39,230 nucleotides of DNA. Source: NBML01 sp029939535. GTDB taxonomy: Bacteria; Desulfobacterota; Desulfobacteria; Desulfobacterales; Desulfobacteraceae. The DNA is taken from positions 1-39,230 of the forward strand of contig JAOZST010000010.1 of the NCBI GenBank assembly GCA_029939535.1, written 5' to 3'. Positions 1 to 8,848 of this stretch are shown one piece after another. How positions within the stretch are numbered: the stretch's first letter is position 1; the number at the start of each line of letters is the position of its first letter. A model generated the notes under the pieces. It ran no database searches and was not told where the DNA came from. It saw only the letters and a list, made by a program, of their open reading frames with translations. Made by a program: the position numbers and the translations under genes.

Positions 1-333
1 ACCATGCGCCGTATTCTTAAGAATATTTTAAAACAACTTGGTTTTAAAAATCTTGTGGAAGCTGATGATGGTACAACTGCCTGGGATGTCCTTGAAGAAC
101 AAGCCATAGATTTGATCATATCGGATTGGAATATGCCCAAGATGACAGGCCTTGAACTGCTGAAAAAAGTGCGGGCAGATTCCCGCTATTCAAAAGCGCC
201 TTTTTTAATGGTAACCGCAGAAGCCCAGAAACAAAATGTTATTGAGGCTGTTCAGGCAGGGGTTTCAAACTATGTTGTTAAACCGTTTACAGCAGAGGCC
301 ATTTCTGACAAGCTTGAAAAGATTTTACGATGA
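1..333 (+). CDS. cheY: Chemotaxis response regulator CheY (5' end cut by window edge)
   Basis: Single receiver domain that, when phosphorylated by CheA, binds FliM at the flagellar switch. The frame is open to the first base (a Thr codon precedes the first visible Met), so about 16 N-terminal residues, including the first acidic pair, lie outside the window. The visible part has the CheY hallmark ISDWNMPKMTG with the phospho-acceptor Asp, then MVTAEA with the switch Thr, and SNYVVKPF with the conserved Tyr and Lys. These stretches match classical enteric-type CheY closely, which separates it from generic receivers. The stop overlaps the start of the next gene (ATGA), so the two are translationally coupled. 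It is the likely partner of FliM and of the multi-motif protein at 30184-32010. Confidence 0.93.
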   Translation, partial: TMRRILKNILKQLGFKNLVEADDGTTAWDVLEEQAIDLIISDWNMPKMTGLELLKKVRADSRYSKAPFLMVTAEAQKQNVIEAVQAGVSNYVVKPFTAEAISDKLEKILR

Positions 334-1394
334 ATGTTTCCCACATGGCCAGTGCCAGGTCTGAGAGTCCAGGAATTGAGGATAATGCAATTATAAATAA
401 AGGCTTTAACAGAGATGGTATTGCCGGCACCAGCAAGGGCTTACTCAAGGTTTTGGACACAGCTCGCAAGGTTGCCAGATCAGATTCTTCTGTGTTGATA
501 ACCGGAGAAAGCGGAACGGGAAAAGAGCTTATTGCCAGGGCAATCCATAAGAATAGCGCCAGGCAGAACAATCCTCTTGTAATAATTAATTGTGGAGCTA
601 TCCCCAGTGAACTTCTTGAAAGCGAATTGTTCGGGCATGAAAAAGGTGCTTTTACAGGTGCCCATCGTTCCAGGATCGGGCGGTTTGAGATAGCAGACCA
701 GGGAAGTATTTTTCTTGATGAAATTGGTGATATGAGTCCTGATTTACAGATAAAATTGTTGAGGGCCATACAGGAAAGGTGTTTTGAACGGGTGGGAGGT
801 ACCCAGACAATAACAGTTGATATCCGGGTGATTTCAGCCACCAATAAAGACCTTAAGGCTGCAATGGAAAAGGGGCGGTTTCGGGAAGATCTTTATTACC
901 GGCTTAATGTTATTCCAATTCATATCCTGCCCCTGAGAGAGCGAAAAGAGGATATTATTCCCCTGGCTGACTATTTTCAGAATAATCTTTTACAGCATAG
1001 ACCGGATTACCAGGTTAAATTATTTTCAGATTCGGTAAAACAGATTCTCATGAACTATGAATGGCCTGGAAATATACGGGAACTTGAAAATATGATTGAA
1101 CGTATTTCAGTACTTGTGGAGTCAAATGACCTCCATGTCCATGATTTACCTGAATGTATTAAAAACTCCTCTTCCTATTCTGCCTCACCCCCTGTTTCTT
1201 CTATTTTTAATAATAATATCGGATTTAATGAGGCTGTTGACCATTACCAGCGCGCCCTCATCTCCCATGCCTTGAATGAAAGCGGATGGGTTAAGGCCAG
1301 GGCAGCTGAAATGCTTAAAATGAACAGAACCACATTGGTTGAAAAAATTAAAAAAATGAATATCAAGCCTGAAACAGAAATGCCAATTTTTTGA
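330..1394 (+). CDS. Sigma-54-dependent transcriptional activator without receiver domain (FlrA/FleQ-like role)
   Basis: A 354-residue enhancer-binding protein that remodels sigma-54 RNA polymerase. After a short, low-complexity N-terminus (about 30 residues, no receiver) comes the AAA+ domain. Walker A is GESGTGKE at residues 59-66, the sigma-54-contacting loop GAFTGA is at 106-111, and Walker B is around SIFLDE at 126-131. A FREDLYYRLNV box and the WPGNIRELEN motif follow. The last 50 residues form a Fis-type helix-turn-helix (GWVKARAAEMLKMNRTTL). FleQ and FlrA are longer and carry a degenerate receiver, so orthology is uncertain. The location beside cheY and upstream of five sigma-54-type promoters supports a flagellar regulator. 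It begins inside the cheY stop codon. Confidence 0.85.
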   Translation: MNVSHMASARSESPGIEDNAIINKGFNRDGIAGTSKGLLKVLDTARKVARSDSSVLITGESGTGKELIARAIHKNSARQNNPLVIINCGAIPSELLESELFGHEKGAFTGAHRSRIGRFEIADQGSIFLDEIGDMSPDLQIKLLRAIQERCFERVGGTQTITVDIRVISATNKDLKAAMEKGRFREDLYYRLNVIPIHILPLRERKEDIIPLADYFQNNLLQHRPDYQVKLFSDSVKQILMNYEWPGNIRELENMIERISVLVESNDLHVHDLPECIKNSSSYSASPPVSSIFNNNIGFNEAVDHYQRALISHALNESGWVKARAAEMLKMNRTTLVEKIKKMNIKPETEMPIF

Positions 1395-1501
1395 CGGGTA
1401 ACCCATGTTTTGAATATCAGTATTTTGAAATCAATATCCTGTAATCAAAATTTTAAAATTTGTTTCATTAAATTTTATACCCTTAAAGATCTGATTCCCT
1501 T

Positions 1502-1622
1502 TTTATATGAAAAAGAATCTCACCACAGAGTTCACAGAGGACACCGAGAATAAAGCTCTGTGCTCTCTGTGGTTAAAATATTTTCCACGGTTTGTTGTAC
1601 CCGTCAGGGCATGGGGGTTATT
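1502..1622 (+). repeat. 121-bp dispersed palindromic repeat, copy A
   Basis: Aligning this segment by eye with the reverse complement of 34283-34403 gives 112 of 121 identical positions and no gaps. The core folds into a hairpin: 1522-1539 pairs with 1556-1573 at 16 of 18 positions, around a 16-nt loop. The arms read ACCACAGAG and CTCTGTGGT. No ORF or terminal inverted repeat marks it as an IS. It looks like a REP- or MITE-like intergenic element. Confidence 0.85.
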
Positions 1623-1701
1623 ATGATAGATGATTCCTTCTGTTTTAATTTTTAGGGAGATCAAGTTGCTCAAATCGATCTGAGAAGTTCAAAATCTGTT
1701 C

Positions 1702-1717
1702 TGGTATATTATTTGCT
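1702..1717 (+). promoter_or_regulatory. Sigma-54 (-24/-12) promoter upstream of the TPR gene
   Basis: TGGTATATTATTTGCT fits TGGCAC-N5-TTGCW, with GG and GC twelve nucleotides apart. It lies 41 nt before the start codon at 1758. Four other matches sit in the same position relative to operon starts in this window. Confidence 0.7.
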
Positions 1718-1757
1718 TTGCTAATTCTCATATTAATTCCAGGGGCAAAGAAAAATT

Positions 1758-4406
1758 ATGAGAGAATTAAACACTAAATTTCTAAGATTGGTTACATGGC
1801 CAGTTCAGTTGATCAACGCACTTAGGTTCATATTATTGCCCATTAGGGTCCTTTATCTTTCACTTCTGTTTTTTTTTGTCCTGACATCCATGCCTGGATA
1901 TGCCATTGCTCAAAAAATGGCAATCCAGAAGATTGTAATCCAGAGCAATCCCCTGGAAGTTCAGTTTTCTGTCACCAAAAAAGTTCCTGTCAAAGTGATA
2001 AAAATAGAGGAACGGGAATTGCTGGTGGCATTGAAAGATACTTTTCTTTCTCCGGGTTTCAAGGTACAGAGCAGACAGAATTCTGGCATTGAGAACATCA
2101 GTATCGAGGCCCTTGATGGAGATGTGGTTGCGGTTGTCCTGACCAGCAAAGCTCCCTATGGATATATACGGTCTGGATTTAACAAGGCTGGTTCACATTT
2201 TTTGGTTACTCTTGGGAAAAAAAAGGAGGCTGAATCACCAGCATCAAAGGTTGCTGAGCCTCTGCCTGCAACCCAAATTCCTTCCCAGAAAATAAAACAG
2301 GTTCAGCCTGTCATACCTGTAAAAAAAGAAATAAAAAAAGAAGAAAAGAAAACCAGGCCGGAACCTCCTGTCCAGACTCCAAGGCAGGAAAAAGTTCAGC
2401 CTAAAAAAATAAAAACCGTCAAAGTTTCGACCCCACCTGAATATATACCCCCTAAAAGAAAAAAAAGCCAATTCAAAGGAGATATCAGCGATTTTTTCCG
2501 TTTAGTTGAAGGTCTTGACTGTGATTCAAAGCAGTTTAAAAATGCAGTTCTTCTGGCTAAAAAAAAATTGTATGGGGATGCCTTTAACCTAATTGTACAA
2601 CAGGGCTTTCAGGAAGGTTTTCAGGAAAATTTTTCCTGCCTTGAGCAGGCATATTATCTCAAAGCACATTTATACTATATGAGCATTGAAAAAGATGATT
2701 ACCCTCTTTTAATTAAGGCGGAAAGGATGTTTCAGGATGCCCTGGTTTCTTATCCCAAATCAACCTATCTGCCCTTTGCCTATACAGCCATGGGCATGAT
2801 CCATATCTCCTTGAAAAATTATTCTGCTGCTGAAGGATATTTTAATATTGTAAAGCAGGGATACCCACAATATTCTGGGATGCCCGAGGTCCAATATCAT
2901 CTGGCCGGGATCTATGATGAAAAAGGGTATTTAGACAAGGCCCTGCTTTATTATAAACTGGTATTTGAATCCTCCCTTGAAAATAATTATATTCCAGATG
3001 CAGGTGTGGGCTACGGAAAGGCGCTTTTTAAAAAAAGACAGTATTTTGATGCCCTGTCAATATTTAATTATGTGGTTAAATTAAATATTCAAAAAGTTTA
3101 TGAATCACCAGATCTCCTGCTGAACATGGCAAATGCCAACTATGAACTTGGGTTCAGCAAGCCGGCCAGACAAAATTTTATGCGTGTGTTAAATCTGTTC
3201 CTGGAGATTCCAGACAGGGATATTCTTTTGAGCAAAGTAGGGGATGTCTATGGAATGGAAAATAATGAGGAAAAAGCCACTAAAATTTATGAACTTGTTC
3301 GGGAGAAATTTCCTGATACTCAGGGGTATATAAATGCATCAATTGGTATTGCCCGGTATTTAAAAACAGATCAGGAAAAGGTTGATATCTATGAAATGAT
3401 TAAAAACAGATTCCCTGAAAACACCTACGCTCGCATTGCCATGATGAGGCTTGCTGAGATCTATCAGAAAAACAAAGAATATAATAAATGCATTCAGGAA
3501 ATAGAAGACCTTTTATCAACCCATCCCAGGGGTTTAAGGTACGAAGCAGTCAAATTGATGCAAAAGGCATATGAAGCTTTATTTGAAAATCAGTTAAAGG
3601 CAGATGAGTATACCTTGATTCTAAATCGTTACGAAACAGAGCATACAAAGCTGGATAAGATGGGAAGCAGGAAAATTTCTTTTAGTGTGGGAATGGCTTA
3701 TTTAGAGGCGGAATTGTATGAAGAAGCATTTAACCATTTGATTAATGCTTATAAACAGTATAAAAGGGCTAATAGGTCTCCTGAATTACTTTTTGGTCTG
3801 GGCCTGGCCATGGATGAGTCTGGCAGGGATGATGACGCATTGAAATTATTTGGCACTTTTGCGAAACAATTTCCAAAGAACATACACAGGGTTGAAGCAT
3901 TGACCCGCATGGGTGAAATCTATCTGGAAAAAGATAGGTTCAAACTATCCATTGGGAAATTTAAAAAAGCCTATTCCTTGTCTGACAAGTATCTGGAAAA
4001 GGGGAAAATTCTTATTCTTCATTCAACTGTATATGAAAAAAAGAAGGACCTGAAAACTGCTTCCAGGCTTCTTGCCCAGGCTGTCAAAGATTTTGCCGCT
4101 GCTCCCGGTAGCAATTATATGGTTCAGGCTGAGGCATACAAGACCCTTGGCAATATTTATTTGAGCCTTAGGTCCTATATCCAGGCAGCTGATTCCTTTT
4201 CAAAGGCCCTGAGCTTTTCTGAAGGAGATCGGGCAAAGGCTAATATCGGTTTCCTGCTGGGAGATGCCTATCAAAAGGGCAATGTGATTGAAAAAGCAAA
4301 AACCGCTTTTAAGCAGGTGGAAGAATCCTACGATTCAGTATGGGCAAGACTTGCCCGTCAACGCCTGAGTACCCTGGAATTAGCAGAAACCGTGATCAAT
4401 TCTTAA
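1758..4406 (+). CDS. Signal-anchored TPR-repeat protein, flagellar-cluster associated
   Basis: An 882-residue protein of unknown function. Residues about 22-50 are strongly hydrophobic and end in a possible signal-peptidase site (YAIAQ), so it is exported or membrane-anchored. Residues about 55-150 look like a beta-rich, AMIN-like domain. Residues about 155-235 form a Lys/Pro/Glu-rich linker. From about 255 to the end there are many TPR-type helical repeats (for example a Y..Lg.iY...g.y..A..yf pattern), suggesting a periplasmic scaffold. It has its own sigma-54-type promoter and is followed closely by the FlrC-like regulator, in the place where a kinase such as FlrB might be expected. The AMIN assignment is a resemblance only; the TPR call is firm. 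Confidence 0.75.
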   Translation: MRELNTKFLRLVTWPVQLINALRFILLPIRVLYLSLLFFFVLTSMPGYAIAQKMAIQKIVIQSNPLEVQFSVTKKVPVKVIKIEERELLVALKDTFLSPGFKVQSRQNSGIENISIEALDGDVVAVVLTSKAPYGYIRSGFNKAGSHFLVTLGKKKEAESPASKVAEPLPATQIPSQKIKQVQPVIPVKKEIKKEEKKTRPEPPVQTPRQEKVQPKKIKTVKVSTPPEYIPPKRKKSQFKGDISDFFRLVEGLDCDSKQFKNAVLLAKKKLYGDAFNLIVQQGFQEGFQENFSCLEQAYYLKAHLYYMSIEKDDYPLLIKAERMFQDALVSYPKSTYLPFAYTAMGMIHISLKNYSAAEGYFNIVKQGYPQYSGMPEVQYHLAGIYDEKGYLDKALLYYKLVFESSLENNYIPDAGVGYGKALFKKRQYFDALSIFNYVVKLNIQKVYESPDLLLNMANANYELGFSKPARQNFMRVLNLFLEIPDRDILLSKVGDVYGMENNEEKATKIYELVREKFPDTQGYINASIGIARYLKTDQEKVDIYEMIKNRFPENTYARIAMMRLAEIYQKNKEYNKCIQEIEDLLSTHPRGLRYEAVKLMQKAYEALFENQLKADEYTLILNRYETEHTKLDKMGSRKISFSVGMAYLEAELYEEAFNHLINAYKQYKRANRSPELLFGLGLAMDESGRDDDALKLFGTFAKQFPKNIHRVEALTRMGEIYLEKDRFKLSIGKFKKAYSLSDKYLEKGKILILHSTVYEKKKDLKTASRLLAQAVKDFAAAPGSNYMVQAEAYKTLGNIYLSLRSYIQAADSFSKALSFSEGDRAKANIGFLLGDAYQKGNVIEKAKTAFKQVEESYDSVWARLARQRLSTLELAETVINS

Positions 4407-4423
4407 GGGGTAGGAACTTAACT

Positions 4424-5785
4424 TTGCCAGGACAGCGAATCTTTATTATAATGGAAAATCCAAAGGAACGGATGGCCTGTGTCAGCAGGTTTGAAGACCT
4501 GGGTTTTATGGTTGATTCCGTGCCTGACGGAGCTCTATCTCTGGAATACCTGAAGGATAAAACCCCTGATATCGTCATTGCTGACGATTCTACTCCTGGC
4601 TTTTTGGCAGTCAAATTTTTAAAAACAATTGCAGATAGCCAATTGGATTGTAAAACAATTATTATTACTCCTGAGCCAGTAGTGGATTATGCAGTTAGTT
4701 TAATGGAATACGGGGCAATGGATTACCTTATTAAACCCATTGACAGACTTCAGTTGGAATTGAGTGTCAAAAGGGCTTTGCTGACTAAAAAAACAGTTCA
4801 AAAACCAGGGGGAAAAAAAGTTTGGAAAAAACAGGCTCGTATTATTACCCAGAATCCTGGTATGCTTAATATTTTAAAGCTTTCGGCCAGGGTAGCTGAT
4901 TCCAGCGCTTCTGTTCTGATCCAGGGAGAAAGCGGCACAGGTAAGGAGTTGTTTGCCAGATATATTCATGAAAAAAGCCGTCGCTGTTCCCAGCCTTTTG
5001 TGGCAGTCAATTGTGCGGCTCTGCCTGAAAATCTTCTGGAAAGTGAGCTGTTTGGACATGAAAAAGGGGCCTTCACCGGAGCCATATCAAGAAAAATGGG
5101 GAAATTTGAACTGGCCAACCACGGAACTCTTTTCCTGGATGAAATTACTGAAATGCAGTTTCATCTCCAGGCAAAATTATTACGGGTGCTCCAGGAAAAA
5201 ATTGTGGACCGGGTTGGGGGCATAAAATCTGTGGAAGTGGATGTCAGAGTCATTGCCACAACCAATAAAAATGCCAAGGAAGCCGTTAACAAAAACGAGT
5301 TTCGTGAGGATCTGTTCTATCGGCTTAACACCATACCTATTGTCATTCCTCCCCTGAGGGACAGGATTCAGGACCTCAAATTGCTTTGCGAATTTTTTAT
5401 AAAAAAATATTGCAAAATTGACGGGCGAAACGTCAAAGGAATGACAAATAAGACATTATCGCTTCTTTCCAGCCATTTTTTTCCAGGAAATGTCAGAGAA
5501 CTTGAAAATACGATTCACAGAGCTGTGCTTCTGGCTGATTCTGAATTTATAACACCAGAAGACCTGCTGATGGATGGGATGGAAAACCAGGAAAACCTGG
5601 CGCCGGAAACAGGGGAAGAAGGGCCTTTGGAAGTGGTGTCTGGTTCTTTAAAGGAAATGGAACAGAAGATGATTTTCAAGACCCTTGATCACACCGAGGG
5701 TAATCGGACCCATGCCGCAAAAATACTGGGTATCAGTGTCAGAACCCTCAGAAATAAACTTAACGAATATAAAGAACGTCTCTAA
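4424..5785 (+). CDS. Sigma-54-dependent response regulator, FlrC/FlgR-like
   Basis: A 453-residue NtrC-family activator: receiver (1-118), AAA+ domain (about 138-365) and C-terminal Fis-type HTH (HAAKILGISVRTLRNKL). Walker A GESGTGKE is at 168-175 and GAFTGA at 215-220. The receiver keeps a candidate phospho-Asp (D54), the switch Thr (T82) and Lys (K104). The usual acidic pair at the end of the first strand reads Met-Glu (IIMENP), so phosphorylation may be altered. I chose the TTG at 4424 because it sits 9-13 nt after AGGGGTAGG and just before the first receiver strand. The only ATG before that strand (4340) lies deep in the TPR gene, and the ATG at 4451 would remove the strand. It probably activates the rod and hook promoters. 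No sensor kinase is visible in the window. Confidence 0.85.
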   Translation: MPGQRIFIIMENPKERMACVSRFEDLGFMVDSVPDGALSLEYLKDKTPDIVIADDSTPGFLAVKFLKTIADSQLDCKTIIITPEPVVDYAVSLMEYGAMDYLIKPIDRLQLELSVKRALLTKKTVQKPGGKKVWKKQARIITQNPGMLNILKLSARVADSSASVLIQGESGTGKELFARYIHEKSRRCSQPFVAVNCAALPENLLESELFGHEKGAFTGAISRKMGKFELANHGTLFLDEITEMQFHLQAKLLRVLQEKIVDRVGGIKSVEVDVRVIATTNKNAKEAVNKNEFREDLFYRLNTIPIVIPPLRDRIQDLKLLCEFFIKKYCKIDGRNVKGMTNKTLSLLSSHFFPGNVRELENTIHRAVLLADSEFITPEDLLMDGMENQENLAPETGEEGPLEVVSGSLKEMEQKMIFKTLDHTEGNRTHAAKILGISVRTLRNKLNEYKERL

Positions 5786-5794
5786 TTTCCGCTC

Positions 5795-5810
5795 AGGCAT
5801 ATAATTTGCA
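5795..5810 (+). promoter_or_regulatory. Sigma-54 promoter upstream of flgB
   Basis: AGGCATATAATTTGCA retains the GG and GC elements at the correct spacing and a full TTGCA. Only the first T of the consensus differs. It lies 75 nt upstream of the flgB ATG, right after the regulator's stop codon. Confidence 0.7.
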
Positions 5811-5884
5811 AATTCTCCAATAAAGGTTGTCTGTTGTTGCACATTGGCAAGGTTTACTTATTATTTAATGGAAAGAAGGGAAAA

Positions 5885-6295
5885 ATGACAGATTCAAGAA
5901 TTTTTGGTCGTATTGATAAAATCATCGGCAAATCTCTGGATATATCTGCCAGACGTCAGAGCCTTATTTCCAGCAATATCGCAAATATGGATACCATCGG
6001 GTATAAACCCAGTGATCTGGATTTTCAGAAAACTCTTCAACGGGCCATGGATGAAAAGGAACCAGATTATCTTGATAAAACTCATTCTAAGCATTTTTCC
6101 ACAGAGGGTGATGATATTTTTTCAATGAATGGTGAAAATAGTGAAGATGTGGATATCTATCACCTGGATTCTGTTAATATTGATACGGAAATGATGAATC
6201 TGATGGAAAACAATATTAAATACAAGACCACAACTGAATTGCTTTTGCGGAAAATGAAGATGTTGAATTATGCCATTGATGAAGGAGGCAAATAA
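5885..6295 (+). CDS. flgB: Flagellar basal-body proximal rod protein FlgB
   Basis: A 136-residue proximal rod subunit, secreted by the flagellar type III system. It has the FlgB/rod-family N-terminus (RRQSLISSNIANMDTIGYKP) and the C-terminal helix rich in Met and Asn (NLMENNIKYKTTTELLLRKM). I use the ATG at 5885, preceded by a purine-rich GGAAAGAAGGG. An upstream TTG (5834) would add 17 residues unlike the family. It is the first gene of the flgBC-fliEFGHIJ unit and is followed 3 nt later by flgC. Confidence 0.95.
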   Translation: MTDSRIFGRIDKIIGKSLDISARRQSLISSNIANMDTIGYKPSDLDFQKTLQRAMDEKEPDYLDKTHSKHFSTEGDDIFSMNGENSEDVDIYHLDSVNIDTEMMNLMENNIKYKTTTELLLRKMKMLNYAIDEGGK

Positions 6296-6298
6296 TAT

Positions 6299-6796
6299 AT
6301 GGATCTTTTAAATGCATCAAAGATCAGCCGTACAGCCCTGGCTGCCCATCGTACCAAACTAAATATTATAGCGGAAAACCTTGCCAATGTCGATACCACA
6401 CGTACAGCTGAAGGGGGGCCCTATAGGCGGAAAATGGCTGTTTTTAAGGGAGAGGCTATAGAGTCCTTTCAAAGCGTTGTTCAGAAAAAACAGGCCCAGA
6501 AAGAACAGCCAGGTATTCAGTTGAGTCCCATTGAATTTGACTCAGATAAAAAAACAGATAAAGGGAATGGAGTGCGGGTGGATCAGATTGTTGAATCCCA
6601 GGAGGATTTCAGACTGGTATATAACCCGGCTCATCCAGATGCAGATCCTGATACCGGGTACGTGAAAATGCCCAATGTGGATCATTTGACGGAAATCGCT
6701 GACATGTTGGTGGCCAAAAGAAGTTATGAGGCAAGTGTCATGGTCATGTCCTCCACCAAGGACATGATAGCAAAAGCCCTTGAAATCGGAAAGTAG
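6299..6796 (+). CDS. flgC: Flagellar basal-body rod protein FlgC
   Basis: A 165-residue proximal rod protein. The N-terminal rod motif (IIAENLANVDTTRT...GPYRRK) and the C-terminal signature (YVKMPNVDHLTEIADMLVAKRSYEASV) are both intact. The start follows a strong AGGAGG. Downstream of FlgB and before FliE is its standard place, at the junction of rod and MS-ring. Confidence 0.96.
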   Translation: MDLLNASKISRTALAAHRTKLNIIAENLANVDTTRTAEGGPYRRKMAVFKGEAIESFQSVVQKKQAQKEQPGIQLSPIEFDSDKKTDKGNGVRVDQIVESQEDFRLVYNPAHPDADPDTGYVKMPNVDHLTEIADMLVAKRSYEASVMVMSSTKDMIAKALEIGK

Positions 6797-6810
6797 TTTA
6801 GGAGGCAGAA

Positions 6811-7107
6811 ATGGCAGGAATTAATGGTATTGGCAATGGTAAAATTTCATTGCATACAGAACCCTTGTCCACCAGGATTAAAAATCGGAACCCTGAATTT
6901 TCCCAGAGAATTAAGGCAGCAATTCTGGATGTCAATTCTAACCAGCATGTGGCAGACAATTCCATTGAAGCAGTTATAAAAGGGGAGATGGGAATCCATG
7001 AAGGGATGCGGGATCTTGGCCGGGCAAGTACTTCTTTGAAACTGCTGGCCCAGGTCAGGAATAAGGCCATGGCTGCTTATCAAGAAATCATGCGTATGCA
7101 GGTATAA
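6811..7107 (+). CDS. fliE: Flagellar hook-basal body complex protein FliE
   Basis: A 98-residue MS-ring/rod adaptor. The C-terminal half carries the FliE pattern (LKLLAQVRNKAMAAYQEIMRMQV), with the conserved VRNK..AYQEIM..QV ending, and the length is typical. A TAGGAGG lies 8 nt before the ATG. It lies between flgC and fliF as in most flagellar operons. Confidence 0.95.
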   Translation: MAGINGIGNGKISLHTEPLSTRIKNRNPEFSQRIKAAILDVNSNQHVADNSIEAVIKGEMGIHEGMRDLGRASTSLKLLAQVRNKAMAAYQEIMRMQV

Positions 7108-7132
7108 AAAAGGATAAAATGGAGCTGGTTTT

Positions 7133-8842
7133 ATGAATCCTGTAATTGAAAGAATAATTACCACACTGAAAGAACTGACCCTGTTCAGGAAAATTGCTCT
7201 GGGGGTATTGGCCCTGGTGCTGATTGCCGGATTTACAACCATGTTTATCTGGACAAACAAAACCCAGTTTCGGGCGGCTTACAGCGGGTTGACAAAGGAA
7301 GATGCTGGCGCTGTGGTGGATATCCTCAAGGAGTCAAACACCCCCTATCGCCTGACCGGAGACGGCACCACCATTATGGTGCCTGAAGCCGTTGTCTATG
7401 ATGTCAGGCTTACAATGGCAAAGGAGGGCATCCCAAAGGGCGGTGGAGTTGGATATGAAATTTTTGATAAGACTGAATTCGGAACCACGGAATTTGTACA
7501 GAAGATCAATAAGAAAAGAGCTATTCAGGGCGAACTGGCAAGAACCATTACAGCCTTTGACGAAGTAAAAAATGCCAGGGTTATGATTGTACTGCCCAAG
7601 GAATCTGTTTTTATTGAAGAAGTTAAAAAACCTTCCGCTTCAATTCTCCTGGAACTCAGTTCCGATCTTGACAGGGAAAAGGTCACGGCCATTGCCCACC
7701 TTGTGGCAGGTTCGGTCCAGGATTTAACACCCAAGCTTGTCACCATTGTGGATACAGCCGGTCGGATTTTGTTTGAAGGGAAATCTGAAGAAGAACAGGC
7801 AAAAATTGATGCAGAAAATCTTGCCGATGCACAATATCAGTACAAGGTGCGGTTTGAGGAAAATTTGACCCGAAGAATCCAGACCATGCTGGAAAGGATT
7901 GTTGGCAAGGATAAGGCCATTGTACGGGTGACATCGGAAATGGATTTTTCAAAAAACAATATGAACGAAGAAATTTATGACCCCCTTGAACGGGGTGGGG
8001 ATTTCATCCGAAGCCGTAAAAACAGGGCTGAAAAAGTCACCCAGAAAACAGAAGATATGGGTACCCCCTCCAGTGTAAATCCAATTGTTGATGAAAATAA
8101 TCCAGGAGATCAAGCCAACGAGTTGGTCAACAAGAGTGATGACACAGTGAATTATGAGATCAGCAAGCGGATTCGGGAAACCCGTAAACCAATGGCAGTC
8201 ATGAATCGGCTTTCCGTGGCAGCAGTGGTTGATGGAAGATATGAATTCCAGACAGATGAAAAAGGAAATCAAAAAAGGGTTTACATGCCCAGGTCTGCAG
8301 AGGAAATGAAGCAGTTTGAGGATATTGTTGTAAAAGCCATGGGATACAATGAGGATCGCAGTGATCAGGTTTCCATGGAATGCTTCCCTTTTGCATCCAT
8401 TGCTGACATGGATTCGGCCCAGCCCGCCTTGACAGGATGGCGCATGGTTCAGGACGAATATGGCCGACTCATTGCCAATCTCCTGCTGGTACTGGTTCTT
8501 TTCCTTTTTGTGATTCGTCCGATTATTAAAACAGTCAAGGACATAAAAGTAACAGTGGAACAGGAAGCACTGCCCGGGCCGGAAGAGATCGCTTTGCTGG
8601 AGGAAGAGGAAAAAGAGCTAAAATTCACTGAAATGGATGGTGGTCAGCAAAAAGAATTTCTTGAATTGATGGGCAAAGACCAGAAAGAACAATTCCTGAA
8701 TACGATGACGATGAATGAACGGGCATCTTATATGGATAATATGTCTGTCCATGAAAAGGCCCAATATTTTGCACAGAAAGATCTTTTCAAAACAGTTAAT
8801 ATCATCAAAGGCTGGGTCAGCGAAAAAGTAGAAGAGGAGTAG
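7133..8842 (+). CDS. fliF: Flagellar MS-ring protein FliF
   Basis: A 569-residue inner-membrane ring protein that nucleates basal-body assembly. Transmembrane segment 1 is at about residues 22-44 and transmembrane segment 2 at about 447-466. Between them lie the YscJ-like ring-building motifs (YSGLTKEDAGAVVDILKESN, then GYEIFDK and RAIQGELARTI). The cytoplasmic tail (about 467-569) is acidic and longer than usual. It ends in VNIIKGWVSEKVEEE, matching the FliG-binding C-terminal helix. Length and order are normal for the family. Confidence 0.97.
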   Translation: MNPVIERIITTLKELTLFRKIALGVLALVLIAGFTTMFIWTNKTQFRAAYSGLTKEDAGAVVDILKESNTPYRLTGDGTTIMVPEAVVYDVRLTMAKEGIPKGGGVGYEIFDKTEFGTTEFVQKINKKRAIQGELARTITAFDEVKNARVMIVLPKESVFIEEVKKPSASILLELSSDLDREKVTAIAHLVAGSVQDLTPKLVTIVDTAGRILFEGKSEEEQAKIDAENLADAQYQYKVRFEENLTRRIQTMLERIVGKDKAIVRVTSEMDFSKNNMNEEIYDPLERGGDFIRSRKNRAEKVTQKTEDMGTPSSVNPIVDENNPGDQANELVNKSDDTVNYEISKRIRETRKPMAVMNRLSVAAVVDGRYEFQTDEKGNQKRVYMPRSAEEMKQFEDIVVKAMGYNEDRSDQVSMECFPFASIADMDSAQPALTGWRMVQDEYGRLIANLLLVLVLFLFVIRPIIKTVKDIKVTVEQEALPGPEEIALLEEEEKELKFTEMDGGQQKEFLELMGKDQKEQFLNTMTMNERASYMDNMSVHEKAQYFAQKDLFKTVNIIKGWVSEKVEEE

Positions 8843-8848
8843 ATACCC

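Larger units (their letters stand above)
1395..1757. other. 363-nt intergenic region between the two regulatory units
   Basis: No credible gene. It holds about 107 nt of AT-rich sequence with no clear terminator, then the 121-bp hairpin-forming repeat copy A (1502-1622), then a sigma-54-type promoter (1702-1717) for the TPR/FlrC unit. The repeat hairpin may also help separate the cheY-regulator transcript from the next unit (inference). Confidence 0.7.

Noticed and set aside
4340..4423. Upstream ATG start for the FlrC-like regulator
   Set aside because: It lies inside the TPR coding sequence and would add 28 residues with no receiver similarity; TTG 4424 follows a good ribosome-binding site.
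5834..5884. Earlier TTG start for flgB
   Set aside because: It would add residues unlike FlgB; the ATG at 5885 has a better ribosome-binding site and gives the family N-terminus.
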